Source: JAYVJH01 sp043777595
Lineage (GTDB): Bacteria; Bacteroidota; Bacteroidia; Cytophagales; Spirosomataceae
Direction of reading: 5' to 3'
Length of the DNA: 41,172 nt
NCBI GenBank assembly: GCA_043777595.1
Contig: JAYWHT010000063.1
Coordinates: forward strand, 1-41,172
Under the pieces are notes generated by a model. That model was given only the letters and a program-made list of their open reading frames with translations, was not told the origin of the DNA and made no database searches. Below are positions 1 through 7,177 of this stretch, piece after piece (the first letter of the stretch is position 1; the number at the start of each line of letters is the position of its first letter). The position numbers were made by a program, and so were the translations under genes.

Positions 1-126
1 GTTCAGATTTTGCCTCATTAACTCTCTACTCACAAGGTCGATAAAGTCAGTAAAAGTCAGCCTGTCATTTTTCAAACCGAATTTGTTATACTCTATGTCT
101 GATATTGAAACATTTAATGTTCTCAT
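1..126 (-). CDS. Antitoxin-like small protein, truncated by the window edge
   Basis: An open frame starts with ATG at 126 and runs off the left edge without a stop, giving 42 residues beginning MRTLNVSISDIEYNKFGLKN. The pattern (short beta strand, ISDxEYxxFGL, then LTFTDFIDLVSRELMRQNL) resembles small Bacteroidota proteins that I associate with antitoxin partners of PIN-type toxins. That match is from memory and has not been searched. The gene points away from the prophage genes and could be host or phage-border DNA. The toxin, if any, would lie left of the window. Confidence 0.5.
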   Translation of the reverse strand, partial: MRTLNVSISDIEYNKFGLKNDRLTFTDFIDLVSRELMRQNLN

Positions 127-318
127 AGTTTCTAATTATTTGTTCAAATATATAGAAAATATCTCAAAGTTTAGTGGTCTATCTGCGTTTTTGCATAGCA
201 CCCAACGTCTGTATTTGCGAAAGTTTTGTAGTACTTTTTAGATTGTTTGGTACTATTTTAATAATATATTATACTTTATTTACCAAAATCCAAATATTGT
301 GTTTTTGGCACAAAGAAA

Positions 319-346
319 CCCCCTGCGGAAACGTTGGGGCTTTTTT
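319..346 (+). terminator. Rho-independent terminator-like hairpin
   Basis: CCCC, one mismatch, GCG, a GAAA tetraloop, CGT, a mismatch and GGGG are followed by CTTTTTT, the shape of an intrinsic terminator on the plus strand. No plus-strand gene is visible upstream. It may end a short untranslated RNA starting near 280, or a transcript entering from the left. Confidence 0.5.
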
Positions 347-376
347 GCGTAAAATAAACGCAAAATACTTGCCAAG

Positions 377-428
377 ATACTTGCACGTCGGCAACCATTG
401 TGCGTACTTTGTCTATCATTAAAACGCT
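377..428 (+). promoter_or_regulatory. Promoter/leader of the 57-aa gene, duplicated at 27648-27699
   Basis: A -33 TTG at 381-383 is followed by 20 bases and GTACTTTG at 404-411, close to the Bacteroidota TTG/TAnnTTTG promoter. The 52-bp block matches the reverse complement of 27648-27699 at 48 of 52 positions. The match includes an identical run from GTGCG through the -7 box to AAAACGCT. The ATG lies 22 bases after the block. Confidence 0.65.
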
Positions 429-449
429 AACAATCAAATAATTACGACA

Positions 450-623
450 ATGGAAACTAAGAATTACAAAAGCCGCACAGAGTTTAACAACAGAATAAAA
501 TTAGGGCATTTTGAGCAAATGACTGAAATATGCCAAAAAGGCAAATACACTTATTACGAAGGCAAATACTACACAGCCTCGGGAGCCGAACACGACATAG
601 TGGTAGCGGTTTGGGAAGACTGA
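450..623 (+). CDS. Small prophage protein of unknown function (57 aa)
   Basis: The frame begins METKNYKSRTEFNNRIKLGH and ends VAVWED; it is too short for most ORF filters. The sequence is charged and aromatic-rich (KYTYYEGKYYTASG) and has no membrane segment or motif that I recognise. It is first in the plus-strand prophage series, between the duplicated promoter block upstream and the terS promoter 6 bases downstream of its stop. Sharing a promoter sequence with the amidoligase operon at the far end suggests co-regulation rather than membership of the late packaging operon. The gene call rests on the upstream promoter, an ATG start and the tight fit to the next element. Confidence 0.55.
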   Translation: METKNYKSRTEFNNRIKLGHFEQMTEICQKGKYTYYEGKYYTASGAEHDIVVAVWED

Positions 624-628
624 GAATC

Positions 629-665
629 CCGTCCTTACTTCAATTTGGTATCCATAGCAACTTTG
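629..665 (+). promoter_or_regulatory. Composite prophage promoter, copy 1 (terS)
   Basis: CCGTCCTTAC at 629-638 is followed by 20 bases and AACTTTG at 659-665, with the terS ATG at 679. The same box with the same spacing occurs at 2756, 20365 and 25577. The -7 end (CAACTTTG) fits TAnnTTTG at all but its first base. There is no TTTG at the -33 position. Confidence 0.65.
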
Positions 666-690
666 TAAAAAAGAAGCTATGGATACCAAA
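644..690 (+). promoter_or_regulatory. 15-bp perfect inverted repeat spanning the terS start codon
   Basis: TTTGGTATCCATAGC (644-658) pairs perfectly with GCTATGGATACCAAA (676-690) across a 17-base spacer. The right arm contains the terS ATG, and the spacer begins with the -7 box. It could be an operator enclosing the promoter core. In a transcript started upstream it could be a hairpin hiding the start codon. Confidence 0.65.
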
Positions 691-1245
691 ACAACCCTCC
701 CACAACTCACAGGCCACGACCCCTTAGATGTTTTCAGAAACCATCTAAACCCCAACATTCAGCAAGCACTCACACCCACCCAAGCCGACCGTATGGCTGA
801 GTATCGCTTTGTGTTGGGCTACATCACCAATGGCTCAACCCTCCAAAACGCCGTCAAAATTCTACAGTCAGAGTACAAGCTCACCCAAGGCACAGCCTAC
901 CGCCGAGTACAAGAAACCTTCCATATTTTTGGCGATTTCCTCAAATCCGAAAAATCAGCCAAAAAAGTCATCTACATTGAGTGGCTCGAAAAGGTGTTTG
1001 CCGACTGTTTAGAGTCGGCCAAAAGTGCCGATGGCGATGAAGCCAAAATAAAGTACTTGACCGTTGCAGATGGCTACATAAAAACGCTCATTAAGCTACA
1101 AGAACTCGACAAAACCAGTACTTTGCCCAAAACTCGAGACAAGACCAAGCCCATCAATATCATTTTTACAACTGGCCCCGTACCCGACCAGCGAGAAGTT
1201 ACCGATATACCTTTTGACTTAGCCCCAACGAGCGATGAACAATAG
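679..1245 (+). CDS. terS: Phage terminase small subunit
   Basis: This 188-aa protein lies directly before the large terminase and overlaps it by 11 bases, the usual arrangement for a DNA-recognition subunit of the packaging motor. Residues 40-90 contain a predicted helical segment (MAEYRFVLGYITNGSTLQNAVKILQSEYKL) with helix-turn-helix character. The C-terminal part is acidic and ends in a proline-rich tail, as in many TerS proteins that bind TerL through their C-terminus. The ATG lies inside the right arm of an inverted repeat, so initiation may be controlled. Assignment rests mainly on position and on size. Confidence 0.8.
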   Translation: MDTKTTLPQLTGHDPLDVFRNHLNPNIQQALTPTQADRMAEYRFVLGYITNGSTLQNAVKILQSEYKLTQGTAYRRVQETFHIFGDFLKSEKSAKKVIYIEWLEKVFADCLESAKSADGDEAKIKYLTVADGYIKTLIKLQELDKTSTLPKTRDKTKPINIIFTTGPVPDQREVTDIPFDLAPTSDEQ

Positions 1246-2713
1246 ATATATCCAGCTTTCACAATTTCAGATAGATTTCTTGCAAGCACCACAACCACGC
1301 AAAACCGTAGTCGGTGGCCGTGGCTCGGGCAAAACATACCTCATGGGGCAAGTGCTGGCCAAAGCCATTCACGAAATGCCAGGAAGTAAAATAGCCGTGG
1401 CGGGGCCAGACTACAAACAACTCAAAGAAGTAGTACTGCCCGGTTGCAAAAAAGCCTTCGACCAATGGGGCATGGTCGAATACGACCCCAAAAACCCACG
1501 CCCCGACCTAATCGAGTACGTCAAATATTGCCCAAACATTCCCGACTATTTTGACAAATGCCTCGATGCCCCCGACGACTATTCCAACTGCTACGCCGTT
1601 TCAAACGGGGCCGTCGTGCAACTATTGTCCTTTGTCCGTCCCAACAAAAACAGAGGCTACAGCTTCGACTTAATCCTACTCGATGAGTCGGCTAAGTTCA
1701 AAGAGCAATGGCTCAACACCATACTCATACCCTGCAACCGTGGCAACGATGGCCGATGGCCACACAGCACCATGCACCGAGGTATCTATGACTTCACTTC
1801 GGGAGCCTGGCACCCCGAAGAACAATGGATATACAAAACCGAAGAACTTGCAAGGCAATTTCCCAATACCTTTTATTTTGGCGAATGTACCGCCGCCGAC
1901 AACCCTGCCGCAGGCCAAAAATACATAGACTCCATGAAACTCGTACTCGACGAAATCGAGTTTGGCATCGAAGTCATGAACGAGCGCATGAGCCGCCGAC
2001 CAGACGGCTTCTACCCATCACTCAACCCAAACCTGCACCTGCTACGAGACAACTATGACCTCGAAACCAAAGCCCGCATAGACTACACGCCTACGTTTCC
2101 GCTGTGCGTGAGCCTTGATTTTAATGTCGATTTTATGTCTGGATCGGTCATTCAACAACGCCGCCCGTTTCACTATGTCTGCGGAAAACTCACTCGAAAG
2201 TACCCAAAAGACGAATACACCATGCCCGAGTCGTTGGCACTCGACTTCGTTGAGTTATATGCAAATCACGAAAAAAAAGAAGTCGTAATCTATGGCGACC
2301 CTGCTGGCAAAAACAGAACTATGCAAGGCAAGATGGATAAAAAAACAGGCAACTGGCGCAACTCTTTTGACGAGTTTTGCGACATCTGCAAAGCCCACGG
2401 CTGGGTCGTAAAAAGAAAAATATTAACCGCCCACCCAAAACACATAGCCAAACAAGAACTCATGAACGAGGCATTGATGGAAAGAAAAGGCTCGTTCAAG
2501 CTACGCATCTCTCAACGGTATGCCTACTCTGTTTATATCTCAATGCAATATGCGCCCATCAAAGACGACTACCGAAAAGACAAGATTTCTGAATCTAAAA
2601 ACGTCAGCCAAGAGTTTGCCACGCACCTATCCGACACCATCGACTACTATGTCATGATGGAATACACCAGCACAGGAGTCAATCGGCCACTCACCCAAAT
2701 CAAATTTGGATAG
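1235..2713 (+). CDS. terL: Phage terminase large subunit
   Basis: This is the ATPase and nuclease that pumps phage DNA into proheads. The N-terminal half has a Walker A motif, GGRGSGKT (residues 27-34), and a Walker B, LILLDES (about 146-152). The C-terminal half has RNase H-type nuclease acidic clusters: LDFNVD (about 293-298), YGDPAGK (about 352) and HLSDTIDYY (about 464). At 492 aa it is a typical full-length TerL. It overlaps terS, so the two are translationally coupled. The stop codon's last base is the first base of a 48-bp palindrome. Confidence 0.95.
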   Translation: MNNRYIQLSQFQIDFLQAPQPRKTVVGGRGSGKTYLMGQVLAKAIHEMPGSKIAVAGPDYKQLKEVVLPGCKKAFDQWGMVEYDPKNPRPDLIEYVKYCPNIPDYFDKCLDAPDDYSNCYAVSNGAVVQLLSFVRPNKNRGYSFDLILLDESAKFKEQWLNTILIPCNRGNDGRWPHSTMHRGIYDFTSGAWHPEEQWIYKTEELARQFPNTFYFGECTAADNPAAGQKYIDSMKLVLDEIEFGIEVMNERMSRRPDGFYPSLNPNLHLLRDNYDLETKARIDYTPTFPLCVSLDFNVDFMSGSVIQQRRPFHYVCGKLTRKYPKDEYTMPESLALDFVELYANHEKKEVVIYGDPAGKNRTMQGKMDKKTGNWRNSFDEFCDICKAHGWVVKRKILTAHPKHIAKQELMNEALMERKGSFKLRISQRYAYSVYISMQYAPIKDDYRKDKISESKNVSQEFATHLSDTIDYYVMMEYTSTGVNRPLTQIKFG

Positions 2714-2760
2714 ACGGGATTTGTAGAGACGTTGCATGCAACGTCTCTACAAATCCCGTC
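2713..2760. repeat. 48-bp perfect palindrome (REP-like), copy 1
   Basis: Two 24-bp arms meet without a spacer at 2736/2737; the centre reads GACGTTGCATGCAACGTC. Shorter forms of the same core lie at 5849-5868 and 15262-15276. It sits between terL and the next promoter and could end or stabilise the terL transcript. Its last five bases are also the first five of the composite promoter box at 2756. Confidence 0.85.
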
Positions 2761-2792
2761 CTTACCTTTTGCTATTTTTTAGGCCAATTTTG
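2756..2792 (+). promoter_or_regulatory. Composite prophage promoter, copy 2
   Basis: CCGTCCTTAC (2756-2765), 20 bases, then AATTTTG (2786-2792). The ATG of the next gene follows four bases later, so a start at the usual distance from the -7 box would give a nearly leaderless mRNA. The box overlaps the right end of the palindrome. Confidence 0.65.
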
Positions 2793-2796
2793 AACC

Positions 2797-3093
2797 ATGA
2801 TAACAGACCAACGCATAGCTCGCTCGGCCGCCATGCGAGCCTTACGCCAACCGACCGATGGCAAAGGATATGCCATTGTGTACGTCAAAAAAGACGGCAC
2901 ACTCGGTGCAAAAACAAATGTAAGCTCTCAGCGAAAGATACCCAGCGGCAAAGCAGGTCACTCTATGTACCGATATAGCCTCAAAGACAACCATGTCGTG
3001 TTGCTGTACGACAACGATACGCATGATTTTTTTGCTATAAAACATCACCTTATTACGCACTTTAACGGCTTTTTAATAGACCACCGAAAATAA
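2797..3093 (+). CDS. Unknown prophage protein between terminase and portal (98 aa)
   Basis: I do not recognise this family. The protein is small and basic, begins MITDQRIARSAAMRALRQPT and contains a GYAIVYVKKDGTLGA strand-like segment and a C-terminal HHLITHFNGFLIDH histidine cluster. There is no signal peptide or membrane segment. It has its own composite promoter immediately upstream and is followed after 2 bases by the portal gene, so it belongs to the head/packaging transcription unit. A DNA-packaging accessory role is possible, but only position supports it. Confidence 0.6.
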   Translation: MITDQRIARSAAMRALRQPTDGKGYAIVYVKKDGTLGAKTNVSSQRKIPSGKAGHSMYRYSLKDNHVVLLYDNDTHDFFAIKHHLITHFNGFLIDHRK

Positions 3094-3095
3094 AC

Positions 3096-4376
3096 ATGGT
3101 ACAGCAACTCGGCAAAAATATAGCACTCATCGGCAACACCGTACAAGCCACCATCGAAACCCTACCTGCCCAAGACAACTATGGTGCAGCCAACTGGGGC
3201 GGCTATCAGATGCAGTCAGACGGCTACGACCACATCAGATGGGGCTTGCGAGACGACTTTCCGATTCAAAAAATGAAACTCTTGCAGGACAACCCAACCA
3301 AAATGCAGCTTGTCATCACAAGTCGTAATTTTGTGATAGGCGACGGCATCGGTGTTTTTAAGTACATACCCAACCCCACCACAGGCGAACTCGAACGAAA
3401 GCCATTTTACTCAAAAGCCATTGAAAGCTGGCTACGCCGACATCGAGTCTATAACTACGTCCACGATGCGGCTTTCCAGCAAGCATTTTCGGGAAATATT
3501 TTTACAAACATTTCGTGGAATAAAAATACCCGAGAGGCAAGCCTTACGCCCAAAGATGTATTTATTACCCGCCTCCAGAAACCCAGCACACTTGGTGCCG
3601 AAGTTACGGCGTATAAATTGAATCCCAGATTTGGGCTTTTTATAGGCGAAAACTCCCACACAGTTACTGTACCAGCCTACGAACCAGCCGAGCCACTCCG
3701 CCATCTTGAAAGCATCTGGCATGGCAAAGATGCCATACCCGGCCAGCCACATTATGCCTTTAAGCCATGGTGGTTTACGGAGACTTGGACTCAAATAACT
3801 AACCTTATTGCCCAGTTTCACATCAACGGCCTTAAAAACGGGTACAATCTCAAGTACCACATTCGTATTCCAGAAGAGTATTACGACAAACTCGGCGACA
3901 CTATCGAAGAACGTGAAGCGGCCAAAGAAGCACAGCAACGCAGCATGGACAAATGGCTGTCGGGCGTTGAAAATGTAAACAAAGCCATGATAACACACTA
4001 TTTGGCAGAGCAATATGGCTCTGGCAAAGCGGCAGGTGTCGAAATAATAGAACTCAAAAACAACCTACCAGACGATGCCTATACTACGCTCAACGAGACG
4101 GCCAATCGATACCAAACCTCTGGCCACGGCGTACTGCCTGTACTGGGCGGCGTGGACACAGGCGGCTCGCTTGGTGGCTCGGCAGGCGAAATCAGAGTAG
4201 CCGCCCAATACCATGAAGACTACAACACGCAATCAGATAGGCATATTTTGACCGAACCTATACGCTTTGCCGCCGACATGATGGGCTGGGACGATGATAT
4301 AGTCTTTTGGCCAAAACGAATTATGCCAATACCCACACTCGACCAAATTAAGCCAGCCGATAGAAAATTGAACTAA
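3096..4376 (+). CDS. Phage portal protein
   Basis: This 426-aa protein follows the terminase. Its segments resemble Bacteroidota-phage portal proteins: an early RWGLRDDFPIQKMKLLQDNP region, then a long helical middle with many charged residues (IEEREAAKEAQQRSMDKWL). After these come the glycine-rich VLGGVDTGGSLGGSAGEIR and a C-terminal AADMMGWDDDIVFWPKRIMP. The portal forms the dodecameric ring at the head vertex through which TerL drives DNA and to which the neck attaches. It is followed after a single base by the 334-aa connector candidate. Similarity is by recalled pattern and by gene order; no motif is diagnostic on its own. Confidence 0.75.
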   Translation: MVQQLGKNIALIGNTVQATIETLPAQDNYGAANWGGYQMQSDGYDHIRWGLRDDFPIQKMKLLQDNPTKMQLVITSRNFVIGDGIGVFKYIPNPTTGELERKPFYSKAIESWLRRHRVYNYVHDAAFQQAFSGNIFTNISWNKNTREASLTPKDVFITRLQKPSTLGAEVTAYKLNPRFGLFIGENSHTVTVPAYEPAEPLRHLESIWHGKDAIPGQPHYAFKPWWFTETWTQITNLIAQFHINGLKNGYNLKYHIRIPEEYYDKLGDTIEEREAAKEAQQRSMDKWLSGVENVNKAMITHYLAEQYGSGKAAGVEIIELKNNLPDDAYTTLNETANRYQTSGHGVLPVLGGVDTGGSLGGSAGEIRVAAQYHEDYNTQSDRHILTEPIRFAADMMGWDDDIVFWPKRIMPIPTLDQIKPADRKLN

Positions 4377-4377
4377 A

Positions 4378-5382
4378 ATGTTACTAATAAACACCACATC
4401 CGAACTCAAAGCACACTTGTCTGGCGTTTGGCTCAATACCAAAATCGAGCTGTTTTTGGTACTCATAGAGCAAGCTACCGACAAATATATCGTACCCGCT
4501 ATTGGCAACGATATGTACCAGCAACTCGTGGCACAGCCAGTGGCCAGTTTGAGCCAAGAAGACCAATATTTACACAAAAAACTCGCCCGTGCCGTGGCTT
4601 ACTATGCCATGTACGAAGGGCTACCAAGCCTCGATGCCGCCGTTGGCGACTTCGGCATAGTCTCGCACAGCACCGACAACAGGCAGCCTGTGTCTAAATG
4701 GCGGTTTCAAAATTATTTGCAAGATGCCGCCGAAAAAGCCGACTATTGGCTCGAACACGCTTTGGTGTTTTTGGAAACCAACCAAGACAATTACCCAACA
4801 TGGACGGCTTCGGCAGACTATGCCCTCAGTCAAGGGCTACTGTTGAAGTCGGCGACCGAAATAACTCGGTTTTTTCCAGCAGTCCAAAACCGCCGAGCGG
4901 TTTACTTGAGAGTGCGTCCATTCATTCAAAACTGCGAAGAAAAATATTTGAGAGACGAAATTTCGGACGGGCTTTTCACCCAAATCAAAGACCTAATCTC
5001 AGACCCAAACGCCGTTGTCAGCAGCGAAGAAGCCAAACTATTGCGGCTATTGCGGCTCTATTTGGCAGCTATTGCCATGTACGAAGCCCACTATACATTG
5101 GCCACCGAGCTTACGGCTCATGGCTTTCGGTCGCTATATGCCAACGATGCCCAAAGTTGGCAACAAGACCAACCTGCCAACGACAGCCAACTCACTGCTT
5201 TTAGAGAGCGAAGCTGGAACGATGCCCAAAGCCATCGCCGAGAGCTGCGCACTTGGCTCGACAAAACAGCCACAGATATACTATTTGTAGACTATTTCAA
5301 CAGTACACTATACCCCGTTGCTGGGGTCAATAGCACATATCAAATGATAGATAATAGTTTCAAAACATCATTCAGAATGTAA
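4378..5382 (+). CDS. Probable head-tail connector or neck protein (DUF6712-like)
   Basis: This 334-aa, largely helical protein starts one base after the portal stop. It appears to hold two related halves: each has a stretch like KIELFLVLIEQATDKYIVPAIG or CEEKYLRDEISDGLFTQIKDLI, followed by a tyrosine-rich helix (ARAVAYYAMYEGL; LYLAAIAMYEAHYTL). This internal duplication and the position right after the portal fit the DUF6712 group of Bacteroidota phages, which I recall as neck components. The family name is from memory. A role in joining head and tail is an inference from position. Confidence 0.55.
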   Translation: MLLINTTSELKAHLSGVWLNTKIELFLVLIEQATDKYIVPAIGNDMYQQLVAQPVASLSQEDQYLHKKLARAVAYYAMYEGLPSLDAAVGDFGIVSHSTDNRQPVSKWRFQNYLQDAAEKADYWLEHALVFLETNQDNYPTWTASADYALSQGLLLKSATEITRFFPAVQNRRAVYLRVRPFIQNCEEKYLRDEISDGLFTQIKDLISDPNAVVSSEEAKLLRLLRLYLAAIAMYEAHYTLATELTAHGFRSLYANDAQSWQQDQPANDSQLTAFRERSWNDAQSHRRELRTWLDKTATDILFVDYFNSTLYPVAGVNSTYQMIDNSFKTSFRM

Positions 5383-5385
5383 GCC

Positions 5386-5838
5386 ATGTCCAAACTCTCT
5401 GCATACAAAAGTTATTTTGAAAACATCGTATCGACCATGCCAGCGATTAGCAATTTTGTTTTTGGCTACATGGAACGCCCCATCGAAGGCACGCACAACG
5501 AGCTGCGATATCCGCTTTTCCACTTGCACCCTCCCACGTTTAGGCTTGTTGATAACGACTCTAATTACTTCGCCGTCAAAGCCTGCGGAACGTTCGTGAT
5601 TTGGTGTCTGGGCGACACCGACGACTGGCAAAGCCAAGACGATGCATGGGACTTGTCGATGGAGTTGTCTCTACAAATCGTCAAACAAATGCAACACGAC
5701 TGCGACGATGGCCTTATCGACGATTTTGACCAAAACCAGTGCAATTTAGACATGGTCAAACCTGCATGGGTGGACCGCAGCCGTGGCTGGGAGGTATATT
5801 TTGAGTTTCAGTTGCCAGCCAACGATGAACTATGCTAA
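5386..5838 (+). CDS. Probable head closure or tail completion protein (150 aa)
   Basis: The 150-aa product follows the connector candidate after three bases. It has a compact alternating pattern with PLFHLHPPTFRLVDNDSNYF and a terminal SRGWEVYFEFQLPAN. That kind of ending, a strand with GWEVxFEF, is one I associate with neck and tail-completion proteins of Bacteroidota phages. There is no signal or membrane segment. It is the last gene before a palindromic repeat and the lysis genes, so it closes the portal-connector block. Confidence 0.45.
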   Translation: MSKLSAYKSYFENIVSTMPAISNFVFGYMERPIEGTHNELRYPLFHLHPPTFRLVDNDSNYFAVKACGTFVIWCLGDTDDWQSQDDAWDLSMELSLQIVKQMQHDCDDGLIDDFDQNQCNLDMVKPAWVDRSRGWEVYFEFQLPANDELC

Positions 5839-5848
5839 TCAATTATAC

Positions 5849-5868
5849 AGACGTTGCATGCAACGTCT
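5849..5868. repeat. 20-bp perfect palindrome (REP-like), copy 2
   Basis: AGACGTTGCATGCAACGTCT is the same core as the larger palindrome after terL. It lies in the 46-base gap before the holin-like gene and has no run of T after it, so a terminator function is not obvious. Confidence 0.75.
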
Positions 5869-5884
5869 CTAACCAACCAACCCA

Positions 5885-6592
5885 ATGAACGCAGAACAAA
5901 TCAAAGCCGAAATAGCGGCACGGAAACAGGCCAGAGAAAAAGCCGAAGCCGACCAAAAAGAGTTGGAAAGCCAACTCGAAAAAGCAAACCAGCAAGCCGC
6001 TTCAGAGCAGCTTGACCGAGAACGAAAAGCAGCTTTTTTGCTCGAATATCAAAAAAAGCAAGCCGAAGCACTCAATGCACCCACGCTCGATGTCAGAGAC
6101 AAATGGCTACGCTGGGCAGCCGAAGCCAAAAGTAAAGCCGATGCCATAAACTTGCCCGAAGACGCAAACTTGACCGAATCAGAATTAGAAAACAATCAGC
6201 CAATAACTCAATCAGAACAGTCGTGGAACTTACTCGAAATCGCCAAACAATTCAAGATATCGGCCATTGCATTCACCGTCTTTGCCGTCGGCTACTGGCT
6301 GTCGCAACTGGTCGAATACACCATACCAAGCTACCTACTCGAGCAGCTTTCCAAACTGTCGTATGTCGTGTTTTTGGCTTCAAGCACCATTGCTCTCACG
6401 TTCTTGATTATGCACCGATACTTCCCGATACTGATGGACTATCTCAACCAAGACCGCCCCAGCCTGAGCATCGAGGCCGACTTCACGCTCAGCACACCAG
6501 CCGCCGCCGTACGCTTGCTTTTTTTCTGGCTTATTTTTATGGGCATCGCATCGCTGTTGCTCATAGCGATGAGCCGAGCGGGACTGACCTAA
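5885..6592 (+). CDS. Holin-like membrane protein with N-terminal coiled coil
   Basis: The first ~100 of 235 residues are a charged, alanine-rich coiled coil (AARKQAREKAEADQKELESQ). Three membrane segments follow: ISAIAFTVFAVGYWLSQLV, LSYVVFLASSTIALTFLIM and LLFFWLIFMGIASLLLIAMS. The endolysin gene directly downstream suggests a holin or lysis-timing role. The long cytoplasmic coil is unusual for a holin and may instead make it a spanin-like or anchoring protein. The last membrane segment is encoded across a run of seven T, with U UUU UUC in the correct register for a -1 frameshift into the endolysin frame. Confidence 0.55.
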   Translation: MNAEQIKAEIAARKQAREKAEADQKELESQLEKANQQAASEQLDRERKAAFLLEYQKKQAEALNAPTLDVRDKWLRWAAEAKSKADAINLPEDANLTESELENNQPITQSEQSWNLLEIAKQFKISAIAFTVFAVGYWLSQLVEYTIPSYLLEQLSKLSYVVFLASSTIALTFLIMHRYFPILMDYLNQDRPSLSIEADFTLSTPAAAVRLLFFWLIFMGIASLLLIAMSRAGLT

Positions 6593-6609
6593 GAGCAAGA
6601 GTCGTTGGC

Positions 6610-7095
6610 TTGGCCAACAAGGAGGTCGGCGTTGTCGAAATCCACGACCACAATGACGGCCCTCGTATTTCTGACTACACAAGCAAAGTCAAAAACCGCA
6701 AAACGACAAACACCGAGCCATGGTGCGGCTACTTTGTGGGGTTCATTTTTCTATTGGCCGAAGTACCCGACATCAGAAAAAAGGTCAGATACATGAGCAT
6801 TGCCGCCGCATGGTTTGCCGACCGAAGCCGTGTAGTCTGGAAAAACGGACACAACACAAGGCTTGGCCGCAGCCCTCGCCCAGGCGATTTGGTCGGCTAT
6901 CAAAACAAGTCTGGCCGCATCTATCACGTGGGCATAGTCGTTGAGTGGCACAACGACTATTTCATTTCAATCGAGGGCAATACCTCTTGGAAGCAAGCCA
7001 TTGAGCGAGACTCGTCCAAAAACGATGGCGTTCGTAAAAAACGCCGCCGTACCAGCCAAGCCTACATCGTTTGTGATTTAATTAGTGAGCCTTAA
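6610..7095 (+). CDS. CHAP/NlpC-P60-type peptidoglycan endopeptidase (endolysin), start uncertain
   Basis: The frame encodes a cysteine peptidase domain: EPWCGYF (Cys39 from the TTG at 6610), PGDLVGY, YHVGIV (His106) and IEGNTS, the catalytic pattern of CHAP-like phage endolysins that cut cell-wall peptides. The beginning, VVGLANKEVGVVEIHDHNDG, matches the usual first helix of such lysins. That helix seems to begin upstream at DLRARVV, before the only NTG codon near the boundary (TTG 6610), so the true start is doubtful. A non-standard start, or a -1 frameshift from the holin-like gene, would include it. An in-frame ATG at 6223 is deep inside the other gene and unlikely. Confidence 0.75.
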   Translation: MANKEVGVVEIHDHNDGPRISDYTSKVKNRKTTNTEPWCGYFVGFIFLLAEVPDIRKKVRYMSIAAAWFADRSRVVWKNGHNTRLGRSPRPGDLVGYQNKSGRIYHVGIVVEWHNDYFISIEGNTSWKQAIERDSSKNDGVRKKRRRTSQAYIVCDLISEP

Positions 7096-7098
7096 ATA

Positions 7099-7165
7099 TT
7101 AAGTGTCAAAATAACATTTAATATTTTTGTTTGCAATGCTTTATAATTGTATATTTGACACTTAA
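7099..7165. promoter_or_regulatory. 12-bp inverted repeat bracketing the 7178 promoter
   Basis: TTAAGTGTCAAA (7099-7110) is repeated in reverse as TTTGACACTTAA (7154-7165). The right arm overlaps the -7 box and the expected start, and the left arm lies upstream of the -33 box. This suits a repressor or activator that binds both sites, with DNA looping between them. Confidence 0.65.
7126..7157 (+). promoter_or_regulatory. Canonical Bacteroidota promoter
   Basis: TTTG (7126-7129), 20 bases, then TATATTTG (7150-7157), a perfect fit to TTTG-N20-TAnnTTTG. Transcription would begin near 7164, 14 bases before the ATG at 7178. It is the only textbook promoter inside the structural gene cluster. Confidence 0.8.
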
Positions 7166-7177
7166 AAGTATAGCTAT

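Larger units (their letters stand above)
127..449. other. Intergenic region before the first prophage gene
   Basis: This AT-rich stretch separates the edge gene from the 57-aa prophage gene. It holds a terminator-like hairpin (319-346) and a promoter/leader (377-428) that is repeated in opposite orientation at 27648-27699. An 82-codon frame crosses it, but it reads straight through both elements and is probably not a gene. Confidence 0.6.

Noticed and set aside
174..422. An 82-codon plus-strand frame at the left edge
   Set aside because: It reads through the terminator-like hairpin and the duplicated promoter block, has a cysteine- and aromatic-rich random composition, and shows no start signal.
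1..450. A tRNA-Phe fragment as the left attachment site
   Set aside because: I searched this stretch for the tRNA 3' end (GGACGGAATCGAACC or its complement) and found none. The left border cannot be placed in the window.
6223..6609. ATG 6223 as start of the endolysin
   Set aside because: This part lies deep inside the holin-like gene in another frame and codes an unconvincing arginine- and histidine-rich stretch. Lysin-like sequence begins only near 6590.
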